Part shown: piece after piece, positions 11,941 to 24,432 of the stretch
How the letters are laid out: every line of letters begins with the position of its first letter
How positions within the stretch are numbered: position 1 is the first letter of the stretch
NCBI GenBank assembly: GCA_019633425.1
Contig: WSUB01000168.1
Location: 1-64,000, forward strand
Direction: 5' to 3'
Source of the DNA: Tulasnella sp. 424
Taxonomy: Eukaryota; Basidiomycota; Agaricomycetes; Cantharellales; Tulasnellaceae
DNA: 64,000 bases
The notes under the pieces: generated by a model
What the model saw: only the letters and a program-made list of their open reading frames with translations
What the model was told of the DNA's origin: nothing
The model's database searches: none
Translations under genes and position numbers: made by a program

Positions 11941-12283
11941 TTACTTGAAGTCCAAAAATAAAGTCGCATCATCCTGAGCGGCAGCCCCAGACGGCTGCGT
12001 AGTTGCAGTGATCAGTCCCATCCCAAATAATCCTCCATCCCAGCTACTTCGCTTCTTCCTATCCCTATCTCTGGGGCTCTCAAGTTCCCGAGGTGCAACC
12101 ATGGATTGAGATTGGTGACGTTGGTGATTTCGGTGAGGAGGGATTGGGGAAGTGTGAATGAGAGCGCTCAAGTCCAACGCGTCGTCTGTCGGCGGAACTC
12201 CGTTAAGGCCTCCATTGTTCGGCCCTGCAGTCGAATTCGAACCAGGTTGCTGTTGAGACGATCCTACAGAGGCAGCAGCGGCG

Positions 12284-12315
<32 letters not shown>

Positions 12316-15300
12316 GTTCCTCCCAGCCGTACTGTTCAACGTCCTCAACGGCGCAATACTCGGAGGATCACTAAACATCGTCAACGGAGTGAAGATATTC
12401 GGGCCCGAACTCATGCCGTACTGCAAGTCCAACGACGAAATCGACAGCGGTTCGTTGTACGCCAACGGATCATCCAGAACTTGGGGTAGGCCTCCTCCCA
12501 TCGCGAGCCCCACATGCGTCGTAATCATCGGATCCAAGTACGACAGAGACCTCTGTAACGCCTGCCGATGTTCTGACGGGGGTTGCGAAATAGACCGACT
12601 TGAATCCCGAGCCCATGCCGACGGAGTGGTAGGGCGGTGATAGAGTCCCGCGGTACCCGTGCCCGCTCCTCCTGCTCCTGTCGCCGTAGGAATTTGACCC
12701 TGAGTGCTGACGGATCGGGAATGAGGCCTTGCCGGAGGAGGGAACGGTCGCCGGAATTGGGTCGAGTCGGCAGGAAGCCTTGCCTGATCAAGGCGCAAAG
12801 GAGAAGGTGGGCATGGTAAGGAAGCTGGGTTAAGGCCAGTAGGCGTGATGGCCCCCACCTCTTCCATGGACTGGGATTGCTGAGAAGAGGACTGAGCCGA
12901 AGGAACGCTGAGTTGATGATGAACCTTGCCCGTTCCCGACGTCGAGATCGAATCCTGCATATGATGATCCGCAGGCCCACCCCCAGGAACCTCTGCATCC
13001 ACTACGATCATCGCCTCCAGTTCCAGAGCCAACTCCATCTGCTCCTTATTGCTCCTCTTCATCGGACTCGCAGTTCCCGACGGCGCAGCCGACAAATGAT
13101 TGACGACCGACAGCTCGTCGATATCCTGCAACCCAAGCGCCGCCAAACTGACATGCGACCCAGACGTCACGCTCGCAGCATAGTCGTCCTGCAATCCACC
13201 ACCAAGACCCAACCCCAGCGCGGTCCCACTCCCAGTGAAACTCAACAACGTCGGCCCAGTGACCGTGTGCAAGCTCGGTGGGTGCACGGCCACTCCGGAC
13301 CCAGGAATCAAATCACCGGCATACCGGTGATGAGTGAATCCACGGAAAATAGACTCGTCAGGGTAAGAATGGGTATGCGAAGGGTGATTATGATGAGAAT
13401 GATGGTTGTGCCTCGCGTCCGCCTCAGAAGCGAAATCGTGCGCAGCTTCGACGGTCGAGTACAGATCGTATCGATCCAGAACAGCGTATTGCTCCGATAA
13501 CGGCGTAGGCCAGGAAGTTAACGCGCCATTCCCGCCCATCAGGCCCATGCCTTGATCCAACCTCGGGTTATTCGACAACCAATCCGACGGACCCCACGCG
13601 GACTTGCCGATCCGCCCCATTTGAGCGCTCGAGGACGAAGGTGGCTGAGGGATGAAGAAATCCGAAGGTGTGGGTGAAGCAGGGTTGGACATCCACGCTG
13701 ACGAACTAGGCAAGCCGTTCCCGTTGCCGAATCCGTTCCCCCCACCACCCGCGCCATTGTGAGAGCTGCTCAGGGACTGCCAGTCCTCAGATGCTGCAGA
13801 CGTGTTGAGCGACGTGGTGGACGCAGTACTGTGGTGCGGTTGGATTTGAGGTCTGGGGTTTCGAAACGGGTCCGTCGAGGCCCCTCCTGTGCGAAAGGAG
13901 TGCCCGTCGCGAAAGGAGTGGTTCAGGGCGCCGCTGCCAGAGGCAAGACCCGCTACGGCACTCGCGTTGTCCAAAAGCTCTTGGATGGTCTGTGAGACGA
14001 CGGGTGAAGTTCCCGCTGCGGAATGGATCGCGTCCGACGGTGACGAAGGACTCGCAGCTCCTCCTCCAGGACTCAACGCGGTCCCATCAAGCTCGTCATC
14101 GTGGAACATGACATCTCCATCGACGTCCATATCTTCCTCGGATTTGAGATGCAAGTCCGACGCATTATCGCCCAACACGTTCGCATGGTGGTTCGCAGCG
14201 TGGGTAAAGTGGGACTCGGTTTTGGCCGGAGAAGTGACGCCCGACGTGACCTGACTCGCGTTGATAGACGTCAAAGGGAAATACTGCTCCTCCTCTTCGT
14301 ACTCGTACTCGGAGCTCTCCTCGTCCTCAGAGTCCATGATGGGGATGTTCTCGGGGGCGACTTTGGGCGTCGACGCCGAGGAGATCGAGGAATGGTGTTG
14401 AGAGCTGCGAGGACGGTAGAAGTCGATGGCAGTGGGTTCGCCTGGTCCAATGGGACGTTCTCCCGCGGCGCTGATGCTGGTTCGCTTTCTCCTGCTTGAC
14501 GAGGTGGAGGGGGCGACGGAGCCCGATTGAGAAGTGGAAGCGGAAGCCGCTCGGCCTCTCCCTCTTCCTTTCTTCGGCATGTCCGACGTAGTGCTGGTAC
14601 TAGCTTTAGCAGTCGAGCTTGGCGTAGCCGCACCGCTTGTTCCAGCGGTAGACATAGCAGCCGCCGCTCTCGACGCCGCTGACGTACTCGCCCTCGGTCT
14701 CGGCTTATACCCAGCAGCCTTGTACAGCTCGGGGAAAGCGTTCCTAAATCGATCACGTAAATCGGTGCTTCGGCGTTCTTGGCTTTGGAATATGGGATCT
14801 TTGACGATTGTAGCCCAGGTGGTACCGTGTTTTTCGTAACCGAGACGCAACGCCTCGTCTTCCTCGGCGGAGAACGGGCGGCGTTTCTTGGAACGCGTCT
14901 TTTCGAAAATGGAGGTGCCGTCTGGAAGGAAAGATCGAACACGAGAGGACAAGTGGGTCTTTGCGTTTGGATAGTGGAAGCGGTAAGCATCTGGGAAGTA
15001 GGTCCGGAATCTGAGTGGTGCAATGTTTACATGTCAGCGCCTTTTGTCCCAACTGAAGGACGCATCGCCCCGAGACGGACGCACCGATCTTTAAGATCAA
15101 CGGGGGAGCGTCCTTGAAACTGGAACTGGGAGTCGTTGAGAATGGCCTTCCAATTGCCTACTCCCCACTGTTAGGTTCAAAAAGGTGGAATGACGTTAGT
15201 TAGTGAATGAATCGTTCAAAGGGACGCGCCACACTAACCTTATTGCACCCATCGACAAGTGCCTGGGTCTCCTCCATTGTCCATCTCTTTCTAGGTTTTC

Positions 15301-16057
15301 GAACCTTTGTTGGAGGACCGGCATTGGAAGAGGAAGGTTCGCCTTGTGGTGTAGAAGGTTCAGGGGGCGGCGGCGAGAGGGATGAGCTGGCGCTGCTGGT
15401 GGAATGGGAGTTGCTGTTGGTGGTGGAGGAGGACGTGGATGGGATCATGGACGATGAAGGATTTGGAGGAACGAGGAATTCGCCACTGCTGGCGTTGGCT
15501 TTGCCGCCGGGCTTGTTGGTGGAGACCGTAGCAGCCCGACGTCGCCTGCTGTTGCTTCCACCGGCTGCGGCGGTTGCTTGATCTCCAGCGGTGGCGAGGG
15601 ACAGTGGCGGGGCAGCTCCGTACGACGCTGAGGCTCTGCGCGCATGATGATGATGGTGGTGACCGTTTGACATGGGGTAGTCGTGGTCTGGTGGTGATGG
15701 AGAGGAAGTGGATGTTGGCAGAGAAGAATCGTCGCGAGTTGTTCGTGCGCCCCAATTGCCGGAAGCTCGGGTTTGGGTGATAGTCGAGGACGGTGGACCC
15801 ATGATTTGATGTTGGTGGTTCTTTTCTGAGGCGTGTAGTAGTGTGCCATTATTATGTGAAGATGAAGTGGTAGCAGCACTGCCGTTCAACCTTGGGTCTA
15901 GCCTCGCGCTGATAGATTGCATGGGTGCACTCGTTGGTAAAGAGACTCGTCTCTGCTTCATTGTGCGCTGTTGTTGGGGAGGAGGAGGCATCGTCGTACT
16001 TGAGGCCGCGGTCGGTGATGATGAATTTTGTTGGGGACCACCGCCGCCGTAAACCAT
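11941..16057 (-). CDS. TAY1: Double-Myb telomere-binding protein, TAY1/Teb1-like
   Basis: Three exons, 16057-15239, 15167-15085 and 15010-11941, give 1323 residues. Two consecutive Myb/SANT domains lie at about 254-312 (RWTMEETQALVDGCNK ... VDLKDRFRTYFP) and 342-398 (RPFSAEEDEALRLG ... TDLRDRFRNAFP). Each ends in the telobox-type DLKDRFR/DLRDRFR helix that reads TTAGGG-like DNA. The spacing matches Yarrowia and Ustilago Tay1 and fission yeast Teb1 (family knowledge). The first Myb is split by both introns, which supports the splicing. About 900 low-complexity Ser/Ala/Gly/His-rich residues follow, including a poly-Ala tract. The start chosen is the ATG after a T-rich leader; an upstream in-frame ATG would add a hydrophobic stretch that looks like 5' UTR. 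Expected role: nuclear duplex telomere DNA binding, or transcription at telobox sites. Confidence 0.82.
12271..12316. repeat. GCN trinucleotide tract encoding poly-Ala
   Basis: A run of GCAGCA/GCGGCA triplets inside the TAY1-like C-terminal tail, encoding about 15 alanines broken by one valine. It is likely length-polymorphic. Confidence 0.85.
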
Positions 16058-16387
16058 ACTACCCCTGTCAATGGGCGTCCTCGTTGCAAGGGCGTGTAGA
16101 CGTAAAAAAAAAAAGAGGAGTACGGCGAGAGAGATCAAGAGATTGACTACAAAGTGACAGGGGGGAAGAAGAAGAACGATCTGCGGGCCGTTGCTTGATT
16201 GGAGTGTGGACCGTCGATGCTTCAGATTCATCCCCCCCCGTGCCGAACAACCGGGACACACCTCGCTCATGCCACGCTACACCTCGCCGCGCGCTCTATG
16301 GAATGATAATTATCGATGATATCCATCGCTACAGAACAAAAGCCTTGGATGGGCAGCGATGCTCCCCCATCATGGGCCCCTCGGCGT

Positions 16388-17711
16388 TTACACAAGTCGC
16401 TTCGGGGGCTCTTCCTCCTTCTTCAGTCCATCAGCCGCCCGTTCAGCCTCACCCTTGACTTGATCTCCAAGCTTCCGGGTCTCCTCTTCAATCCGATGGA
16501 ACGTATCGACGGCCTTGCTCTTCAGCCCTTCAATCGCGCTCGCTCCCTTGGCTTCCGTCTCCTTCAGCTTGCCATCCACATCCTCCTCCACTCCAGCCAC
16601 CTTCAATCCAGTGTGCTGCTCCAACTGCTGCCTAGCCTGTCGAATCCCATCCGAAGCGGCATCTTTAGCTTTTGCGTACGACTTCAACGTACTCGAAACC
16701 GATTCAGAAACGTTCTTGTTCAGCTCCGCATGCTGAGTTGCAAACCCGGGAAAGTACGTCTCCTCCAGCGATGATAGATAAGATGAAAGATTGTGGGAGG
16801 TCTTGGGGAGGAAGTAAGCGAGAGAAGCTGCAAAGAACACCGGTGGGAGGACTAGTCGGACAGGAAGGCTCCCTATAGGGAAGGACCCAAGGACCAGTAA
16901 CAACGATTTAGCCATGCGACAGATGACTGACAGTAAAGAGTAAAAGATAATCGAAACGCATGCGACTCACGTCTTCGACCAATCACTGAAGCAGTTAATG
17001 TGGCCACTCCCACGTAAAGCAAGCCAGGCGTCATCGGTTCGTCCTTCGGGATGAGTTCTTTAACCTGCTCTAAATAAACCAAACCACGCGCCGAGTGAGA
17101 AAATAACCCAATAGAAAGAGACAACCGGGGCTATCCGATATACTCACTCTCGACGGCATGTTCGACACCAATCCATCTAATTGCGGGATGGTACGAAACC
17201 CCAGAAAACGTTTGTCAAACCCGTCAGCGAAACACCATCCTCGATCACAATAAGCTATTCGCTTTTAAAATAAAGACAACGCACTTGTCTACCGCAGATT
17301 GAAGTGTAGCCTGCCCTTCAGAGTAAGCCATAGTGGCATGTTCCCGGACGATTCCAATGTGCGTGGCCAAATCGCTGTGAGTTTCCACAAGGAGGATTTC
17401 CGCGTCCGGTTTTGGGTAGATCGAGAGCTTGGAATGAAAACAAGTGTGAGTATTTACCTTTCGCATTTATCCTTGTAGGCAACAAAGAAGAAGAATTTCG
17501 TTTTTACCTTTTCCTTGACGACTGGTTTCGTCTGCTTCAGCTCGTCCGCATACGCGGGACCAGTAATTGCCACAGCAGCAGCACTCGCTGCGCCAAATGC
17601 AAAGAGTGACCTTGACACTGGCTATCAAAATGGCAAGAGCAACGGTTGTTAGTACATTTCAGGATACGTGAGTGAGAGGTGTAGTCTTACCTTGGCTGCT
17701 ATTCGATACAT
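16388..17711 (-). CDS. MICOS complex subunit MIC26/MIC27 (apolipoprotein O family)
   Basis: Six exons, 17711-17691, 17621-17508, 17427-17285, 17176-17148, 17069-16971 and 16872-16388, join in frame to 296 residues. The N-terminus (MYRIAAK..., then an Ala-rich hydrophobic stretch ending at YADELKQ) looks like a mitochondrial presequence. The ApoO domain follows: KLSIYPKP, EILLVETHSDL, DKWIGVEHAVE, DEPMTPGLLYVGVATLTAS and LPKTSHNLSSYL, with two hydrophobic segments suited to crossing the inner membrane. The C-terminal tail is charged and helical. These subunits help shape cristae junctions. The last intron could end at another AG, but the chosen acceptor gives the family-like GRRRSLPVRLVLPP. 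The gene is divergent from ASF1. Orthology to MIC26 rather than MIC27 is not decided. Confidence 0.88.
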
Positions 17712-18010
17712 TGGGAGGGGTTATGGGAGAGGACGGTCGGAATTCTAAGGAGCGGCGTTTAGTCTGAAAGTCCGTGTCAAAAGTCCGTTTTGTTTCTGCC
17801 TGGACGAGCGAAACAACACGCGCGCGTCTTGCCTCACACCATTCTCTCTGTTCTTTTCCACCACACCCACGGTAACATTTGTCTAGCTACTTTGTGAATA
17901 CTCTATCACTTCTTGTAAGTCCTCCAAACGCGAAGATTCGAGCCTTTTCAAGAGCTGACCATCCCGCGTTGTTTCCCCCCGGCTTTTTTGTTACGCAAGA
18001 CCTTCCAAGC
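17712..18010. promoter_or_regulatory. Bidirectional promoter between MIC26/27 and ASF1
   Basis: Only 299 bp separate the two start codons, so the promoters must share this interval. On the ASF1 side a GTAAGT at 17915 and a CAAG before 18003 suggest a 5'-UTR intron. The second copy of this interval, at about 25962-26223, keeps the same features. Confidence 0.65.
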
Positions 18011-18847
18011 ATGTCAGCTGTAACGATTCGCAACGTCGAGTTCATCAACAACCCAGCGCGTTTCCTGGACAAATACAAGTTTCGCGTCACGTTCGAGTGC
18101 ATTTCTCCTTTGAGCGATGGTGAGCAAGCGTTCCAACCCACCACTCCCCCTTCACGCACGTCTACTCACCAACCCCCTCCTCTAGACCTCGAATGGAAAC
18201 TCATCTACGTCTCCTCACCTGGCCAACCCGAATACGACCAAGAGCTCGAAGACTGCATGGTCGGACCCGTGCCCATCGGCATCAATTCATTCGAATTCGA
18301 AAGCGACGCGCCCAACCCCACCCGGATACCCGCCAACGACGTCCTCGGCGTCGCAGCCTTGATCCTCACAGCCTCGTACAAAGACCAAGAGTTCGTTCGC
18401 GTGGGGTACTACCAGAACACGGAATACGACAACGAAGAGATGAAGGAAACCCCACCTGCCACGCCGAGGTTCGACTTTTTGGTGAGGGATTTGGCGACAA
18501 AGCCGAAGGTGACGAGGTTTATGATTAAATGGTGAGTTTATCTTTGGGCGATTGTCTTTTGAGCCTGGTGCATGGACGCTAACACTGTGCCTTGCTTGTT
18601 TTCGAACGTGTTTAGGGACAACGACCAAGCAGCACCTGGTCTCCCAGGAGCTCAACCAACCTCGGCCATCCCCGCGCCATTTGCCCCACCGGGATCAGCC
18701 TTCCCTCGGCCGGGTGGCATGGCCATCGACGGCCCGTCAACTTTCGCTGCAAACGGCCCAGTACCGATGGAAGGCGTTCAAAACAACTACGCGGCTGCAA
18801 GTTCAGCCGTCCCACCAGCGGTCAACATGGCGCAGCGACCATTCTAG
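18011..18847 (+). CDS. ASF1: Histone H3-H4 chaperone ASF1
   Basis: Three exons, 18011-18119, 18186-18531 and 18616-18847, give 228 residues. The conserved core is complete: MSAVTIRNVEFINNPARF, ECISPLSDDLEWKLIYV across the first intron, GPVPIGINSFEFE, ILTASYKDQEFVRVGYYQNT, NEEMKETPP and PKVTRFMIKWDN across the second. This is the immunoglobulin-like fold that binds the H3-H4 dimer and hands it to CAF-1 or HIRA in nucleosome assembly. The C-terminal tail is Pro/Ala-rich and divergent, as in other fungi. The start is set by the family-conserved MSxVxI. The frame is open further upstream, but that is not conserved and probably holds a 5'-UTR intron. A broken copy lies at about 26.2-27.1 kb. Confidence 0.96.
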
Positions 18848-20648
18848 AAGGGGCGTGCTTCTGGGCAAGCTTGGTGCCATCTCGAATGCCTTTCGACTTT
18901 TAGAATAGGACAGCGACTGGACGTTTGGGCAAGTGGATGTTTTGGCAGGATTATTACGTTCATTGTACACATCTTTTCCTGAGTTGAAGGATCTCATTGG
19001 GCCGATTGGTGATACATTGGCAATGAAAACCACGTCCGCTATTCTTTGAATTCTCCAGATGTTCGCCTGGTCGAAATGACTGAACGGGGTTCGAGCCCAA
19101 GCACGCCAGCAGGATCAACTCGCTTTACAATAAGGATCTCCGACAGCATCCATTCTCAGCACCGTTGTTTTCGGTATTCTCCTCGGTTTTATTCCGCCCC
19201 CAGCAGCAGCGATCCTTAAAACGCGTTACAGCTCCGTCATGGCGCCCTGCTTCCAACAGGACGCAACCCAGTTCTGCTGTTGTTATTGCGCAACGGTGCT
19301 TAGCGAGAAGAACTAGGTGAAGTTGGTGTGGTGACTGGCCTCTGGAAATTGGGACAAAGCGTGTTTGAGCTAGGACACATCAGAGACTTGCAAGGGCTTG
19401 TGTAGAAAGTGAGGGAAAGAGAATGTGACGAGTAAGAGGGGGGAAGGACCGCGAGCGTCAGTCGATCAAGGGGTTGCCGAAGAACAAACAAATGTCTAGT
19501 ATGACGCCGCGACTTGGACAATGAAACAGTATCTCACATGACACCTTGAATGTTTTCCGACTTCTGGGTATCGGATTGACGACTCTCGTTCGGAGTTAGG
19601 AAAGCTGACCTGATCGTCAACAGCCTCAGTCGGGATTCGACCAATCATTTTGAACCTCTAGCCCCCCACTCCAGGCACATCGGTCGAAGAGCAGTCGGCC
19701 ATCGAGCTCAGCCTGAGTCCCGTCTCCAACGATTCAGCGCTGCGATGTCGGATGAGCTACGAGAAGACTGCCATACATTGGCATCGGAGTTAGGCAGCGA
19801 AGAGGCCAGACTCTCAACGGATCGACCTCGGCAATTGACACAAGTGCAGTGACAGCTGAGAGAGCATTCTGGGTACGGAACCTTGAGTGTTCCAATTGTT
19901 AACGTCAGAGATGATTGGCTGCAAATGAAATTCAAAAGAAATTATCGTCAGGATAGTCGAGAAGATGTCAAACTTAAAGAGGGTGGAAACGCGTCAAGCA
20001 GCCAAAGGAATCCGGAATACCGCATCAGCAGAACAACTCTTTCGACGATGACCGGCATGGAACCTGTGGAACCGCATCAGAGTTGAATCAGTGATAATAG
20101 TAGGCTCAGCGACTTATATCATGCTTGAATCTTAGGATCAATGTGAAGGGCATCAGCCACAGCGTACGTCCCAAAGCTGGAGGCGATGGCATGACGGGTT
20201 GGAGGTTGCTCCCCCGACTGTACAGCTTCTCTGGATCTTGGTAAATGAGCAGCGTCCACCACTTTAAGGAATACTCTTGAGTGTAGAGACTCTCGTCGCA
20301 GGTGGCTCGCACCCGTATCGAAATATTGCCCGGTTCGGACCTTTGGACGAAGGTCGAAAGGAAGAGGTGTCGTGTGGTGCGAAGAGGAGACGCGGGGATC
20401 CGGACCTGAAAGTGCATGCCTACGAGAATGATGAATTCACAGAGCAGAAAAGGCCGTATCCGAGGGGAGGTGTTTACAATACAATGAGCGATATGGAACG
20501 TAATCAAAAGTGCTCATGAGAAGAAACTGGAAACATGTCAACAGAACATATGCAAATTTGGAGATCGTCTGGAGAAGGAGAGTCATAAGCCATTGGAAGA
20601 GCGCTTCAGTTTACGAACCTACCGACCTCGTCACAAAACGGTGGGCCG
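18848..20648. other. Intergenic: ASF1 3' flank and inverted 3' module of kinase-TPR gene A
   Basis: 18848-19275 is duplicated near 27.07-27.49 kb. From about 19600 to 20640 the reverse complement matches the DNA downstream of kinase-TPR genes B and D. Shared blocks include CTCTTTCGACGATGA near 20040 and GACGAAGGTCGAAA near 20345. No intact gene is seen. A short Cys-rich frame near 19237-19315 is not maintained in the duplicate. Confidence 0.6.
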
Positions 20649-23600
20649 CTACGACTGGAAAAGACCCGCTACCATCGATCCGACTGGGTTATCCAGGAGC
20701 TGCACGATATCCCAAACGTTTGCACATATCTCGCTGATTGGCCGGCCCATTTGCGCGTACATCTCGCGAGCTTCCACACAAACTGCTTTTGCGTCGACAA
20801 ACTTGCCTTTCACAGCGTATACTCCCATCCATCTATCCAAAGTCTTGACCTCACCCTCCACGTCTTCCATCATAGCATATGCTACGCGAGCGTCAGCGAA
20901 GCACCCCTCCGCCTCTTCATATCGACCCTGACGTCCGTACAACTCCCCAAGGCTGAGCAACACGGTAGCTTCACCGCGAACGTGGTCCATGCTTGAGAAT
21001 ATAGCTTGAGCGAAGCGGTAACACTCCTCGGCTTTGTCGTACTTGCCCTGCGCAGAGTGGACATCGCCGAGCAGGACCAATGTCAGAGCGTGAGATACGT
21101 CTTGACCGATCCGGGAATATATTTCTTCAGCTTGAATGAGCGCATCCTTTGCTTCGTCGCCTCTTGATCGAGAGTTGAGAATCAGGGACAAAAGCAACAG
21201 AGTGACCGCTTGACCATCCTCGTTGCCAATGCTCATCCAGATGGCAAGGGCTTCGGTGGCAGCCTCCTCCGCCGCGGAGTATCTACGCTGCTCATGATGG
21301 TCTTGTGCGAGTGCTACGAGCGTTTGGGCTTTGCTGTCACCGTCCTCAGCGTCATCATACGATGCGGTTGCATTGCGGTAGAGCGCCTCCCCGTCGTCGT
21401 ATCTGCCCTGGTCACTATGAAGCATTGCGAGGGCGCGTAACGTGCCCCCAGTGCCCAGGATGTCTTCAATGCGAGTGTAGACGTTGTGGGCGTCGTTGAA
21501 AGTCTTTTCAACCTCGCTAGTGCTCGACTGATAGGTATCCTCTAAGCTGCCTAACGCGCGGGCGGTACCGTTTTCATAGCCGATCCGAGAGTAGATCTCG
21601 TGCGCTTCCGTGAATGCCTTCGCCGCCTCCCGATACCTCGACTGAACGCGATGGGTATTCCCCAGACCTAGCAACGCGTTTGCGGCCCCCAAGTCACTGC
21701 CAATGCGAGAGTGGAGCTTGTGCGCTTCCGTGAATGTCTTCTCCGCTTCTCGATTCCTCGACTGGGCGGAATAAGTGTTTCCCAGGCCGTTCAACGCGTT
21801 TGCAGCCCCTAGATGACTGCAGATGCGGGAGTATATCTCGTGCGCTTCCGTGAAAGCCTTCACCGCCTCCTGATATCTCGATTGGATGGCATAAATATGC
21901 CCCAGGCCTTGCAACGCGTTTGCGGCCCCGATGTCGTGGCCGATGCGAGAGTGAATCTCGTGCGCTTTCGTGAAGGCCTTCTCCGCCTCCCGATACCTCG
22001 ACTGTTCATTATGAAGATTTCCCAGGCCGTTCAATGCGTTTCCTGTCCCTATGTCGTTGCCGATGCGGGACTGGATTTCGTGCGCTTCTGTGTATGCCTT
22101 CTCCGCCTCCCGATACTTGGACTGAACGCGATAGGTATTCCCTAGGCCTTGCAACGCGGTTGCGACCCCTATGTCATTGCGAATGCGAGAGTGGAGCTTG
22201 TGCGCCTCCGTGAATGCCTTCTCCGCCTCCCGACTCCTCAACTGGACGCGAAAAATATTCCCAAGACCATTCAACGCGTTTGCGGCCCCCATCTCTTGGC
22301 CGATGCGAGAGTGGATCTCGTACGCTTCCGTAAAAGCCTTCTCCGCCTCCTGACACCTCGACTGCTCGCGATAAATGTGCCCCAGGCCGTTCAACGCGTT
22401 TGCGGCCCCAATGTCGTGGCCGATGCGAGAGTGGATCTCGTGCGCTTCCAAGAAAGCCTTCTCCGCCTCCCGATACCTCGACTGTTCGCGATAAATACTC
22501 CCCAGGCCATTCAATGCACTCCCAACCCCCATGTCGTTGCCGACGCCAGAGTGAATCTCGTGCGCTTCCGTGAATGCCTTCGCCGCCTCCCGATACCTCG
22601 ACTGGGCGGAATAAATACCGCCAAGGCCGAACAACGCGTTTGCGGCCCCCATGTCATTGCCAATGCGAGAGTGGAGCCTGTGCGCTTCCGTTAATGTCTT
22701 CTCCGCCTCCCGATGCCTCGATTGGGCGGCATAAACATGCCCCAGGCCTTCCAACGCGTTTGCGGTCCCTAGGTCATTGCCAATGCGAGAGTGAGTCTCG
22801 TGCGCTTCCGTGAAAGCCTGCTCGGCCTCAGAAGTCCTCGACTGAGTGCGGTAGACGCTCCCAAGGCCATCCAAGGCGTCCGCTACAACCCAATGATCTT
22901 TCGTTCCGGTGGCAAGATCAAGTGCTGACCGGAAGTAGAACTCGGCCATCGCTCCATTAACCTGACTGTTGTACGTTCTCCCGATCTCGAGGAGCAGGCG
23001 AGCAGACCGCACCTTCGGACCACTGGCGGAATAACCCGAAGGAACGACGGAAGGCTTGCAGAGGGTCATTTTAGAATCAATTACTTTACTTGGTACAAAT
23101 AACTCACCATCTTATCAACCCTTCGTTGGAAACCGGAAGCTTGGATCCTTTTGGCTGGGTCTGACAGCCAACAATCCGTCATCAAACTGCAGAGTTTGAG
23201 AACAACGGACAAATCGGGGTTCTCCCGAATCGCAGGTAATTTCCCTTTGATGGCATGTACTATAATGACCGACTCGAGGTTGATCTCTTCAAAGGGAATT
23301 TTACCGGTCACAATCTGATACGTAGCCGAAGCTGGGTGTTAAGTGACGGTCAACGTCAACCGAGCTCTGTTGTACTCACTTCCCAGCCAATCCAACCCAA
23401 AGCCCACATATCACTTGGCAGATCCTGGGACCCGTTATTCAGCACCTCGGGAGCTGTCCACCGTGTAGAGAACTTTGGCCCAGTCAAGGTGAGCTCCAGA
23501 GTGGAAGGGTTGAACTGGACCTTTGGTGAGATCGACTCAGCGGCTGGGTCCTCAAACGTCAGAGCTGCAGCCGACCCATTGTCCCTTTCATCTAGTGCGA

Positions 23601-24432
23601 GGTCTCGTCTAATCCGGGCCGAACCAAAATCGGTGATAACCGCATGGTAGGAGGAGTTGACAAGGATGTTAAACTGAACGAAGATTGGGTTGGGTCGAAG
23701 TCTCTGAGAGAAGGACCCCGGAGACCTACAGATTTGAGGTCGCCATGACAGATAGGAGGTTGTCGGCTGTGCAAGTAATCGACACCCTTCGCCGTATCTT
23801 GAATCTAAATATCTCGAGAGCTCGGCGACTAGACTATTTTCTAGCATCGTGGATGAGACTTACAAGTGATATACGTTCCGGAATATCCCACTCGCCCGAC
23901 TGCAAAAATTCTCGAACATTGCCATTCCCTTCCCAAGGCAAGATCATCCAGGCGTCTCCTTTTTGCATGTCTTCGACAAAGCCGACGAGTATAATAATGT
24001 TAGGGTGAGAAAGCGATTCCATCAGGCCGAGCTCGTTCACGAAAGACTAGAAAAAGGAGTTAGAATAATGAATACAGCCGACACGGTCCACGATACCTTG
24101 AAAAACTTTACGGACTCGACCGCATCGTCCCGCTTCCACTCAAGCTTTTTCACGGCTACTTTAGTTCCGGGTTCTCCTTCCTTGGATGCGCTGGGGGGAC
24201 TGAGTGTTCCAACGACAACAACGCCTTGACCACCTCGCTTGCCCATTTGAGTTCCTTCCATTTTGATTCTGGCGGGATCAATTCGGCGAAAGGACATCCC
24301 GCTAAGGATGTTTCGCTTAACATGCCATGTCAATAATAGTTATCTCAAGTCCTGAAATATCCTTACAGCCTCTTTGAGCTTTTGGTCGGCATCTCCTGCG
24401 AGCTGAGGAACCGTCGAGTCGAAGTCCGCCAT
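20649..24432 (-). CDS. Kinase-TPR fusion protein A (TKL-like kinase + 19 TPR units)
   Basis: Seven exons, 24432-24367, 24315-24097, 24046-23864, 23804-23730, 23673-23380, 23314-23108 and 23054-20649, give 1149 residues. All introns are phase 0. The kinase domain (about 45-345) has a glycine loop KRGGQGVVVVG, VAVKK lysine, SHPNIIILVGF, HGDLKS, DFG and a TAPE motif, so all catalytic residues are present; HGD replaces HRD. Nineteen units of a 40-residue LGN-type TPR follow, with consensus near xGxANALxGLGxIY then EAEKAFTEAHEIHSRI. Unit 13 is two residues short. The C-terminus has the family tail NPVGSMVAGLF. The gene is inverted relative to paralogues B-D but shares their promoter block and 3' module. 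No signal peptide or membrane segment is seen, so it is probably cytosolic. Function is unknown; kinase signalling through a TPR protein-recognition surface is inference. Confidence 0.85.
21459..22892 (-). repeat. 120-bp coding tandem repeats of gene A
   Basis: Eleven 120-bp units (22892 down to 21573) plus one 114-bp unit, each encoding a 40- or 38-residue TPR. The nucleotide sequence repeats closely (CTCCGCCTCCCGATACCTCGA in most units as read on the plus strand), so this is a substrate for unequal recombination. Confidence 0.92.

Noticed and set aside
17879..18010. Upstream in-frame extension of ASF1
   Set aside because: Not conserved in the family, contains a GTAAGT...CAAG likely 5'-UTR intron, and the family start MSxVTIRN lies at 18011.
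19070..19110. GGGTTCGAGCCC, resembling a tRNA T-arm
   Set aside because: No acceptor stem, D-arm or anticodon arm can be folded around it, and the duplicate near 27265 has the stem broken.
19237..19315. Small Cys-rich peptide (MAPCFQQDATQFCCCYC)
   Set aside because: The frame is not kept in the duplicated copy at 27456-27495, and no transcript signal is visible. Probably 3'-flank sequence.
20649..24432. Hypothesis that A-D are NLR (NACHT or NB-ARC) proteins
   Set aside because: The N-terminal domain has VAVKK, HGDxKxxN, DFG and APE in kinase order. No P-loop GxxGxGKT/S or Walker B was seen.
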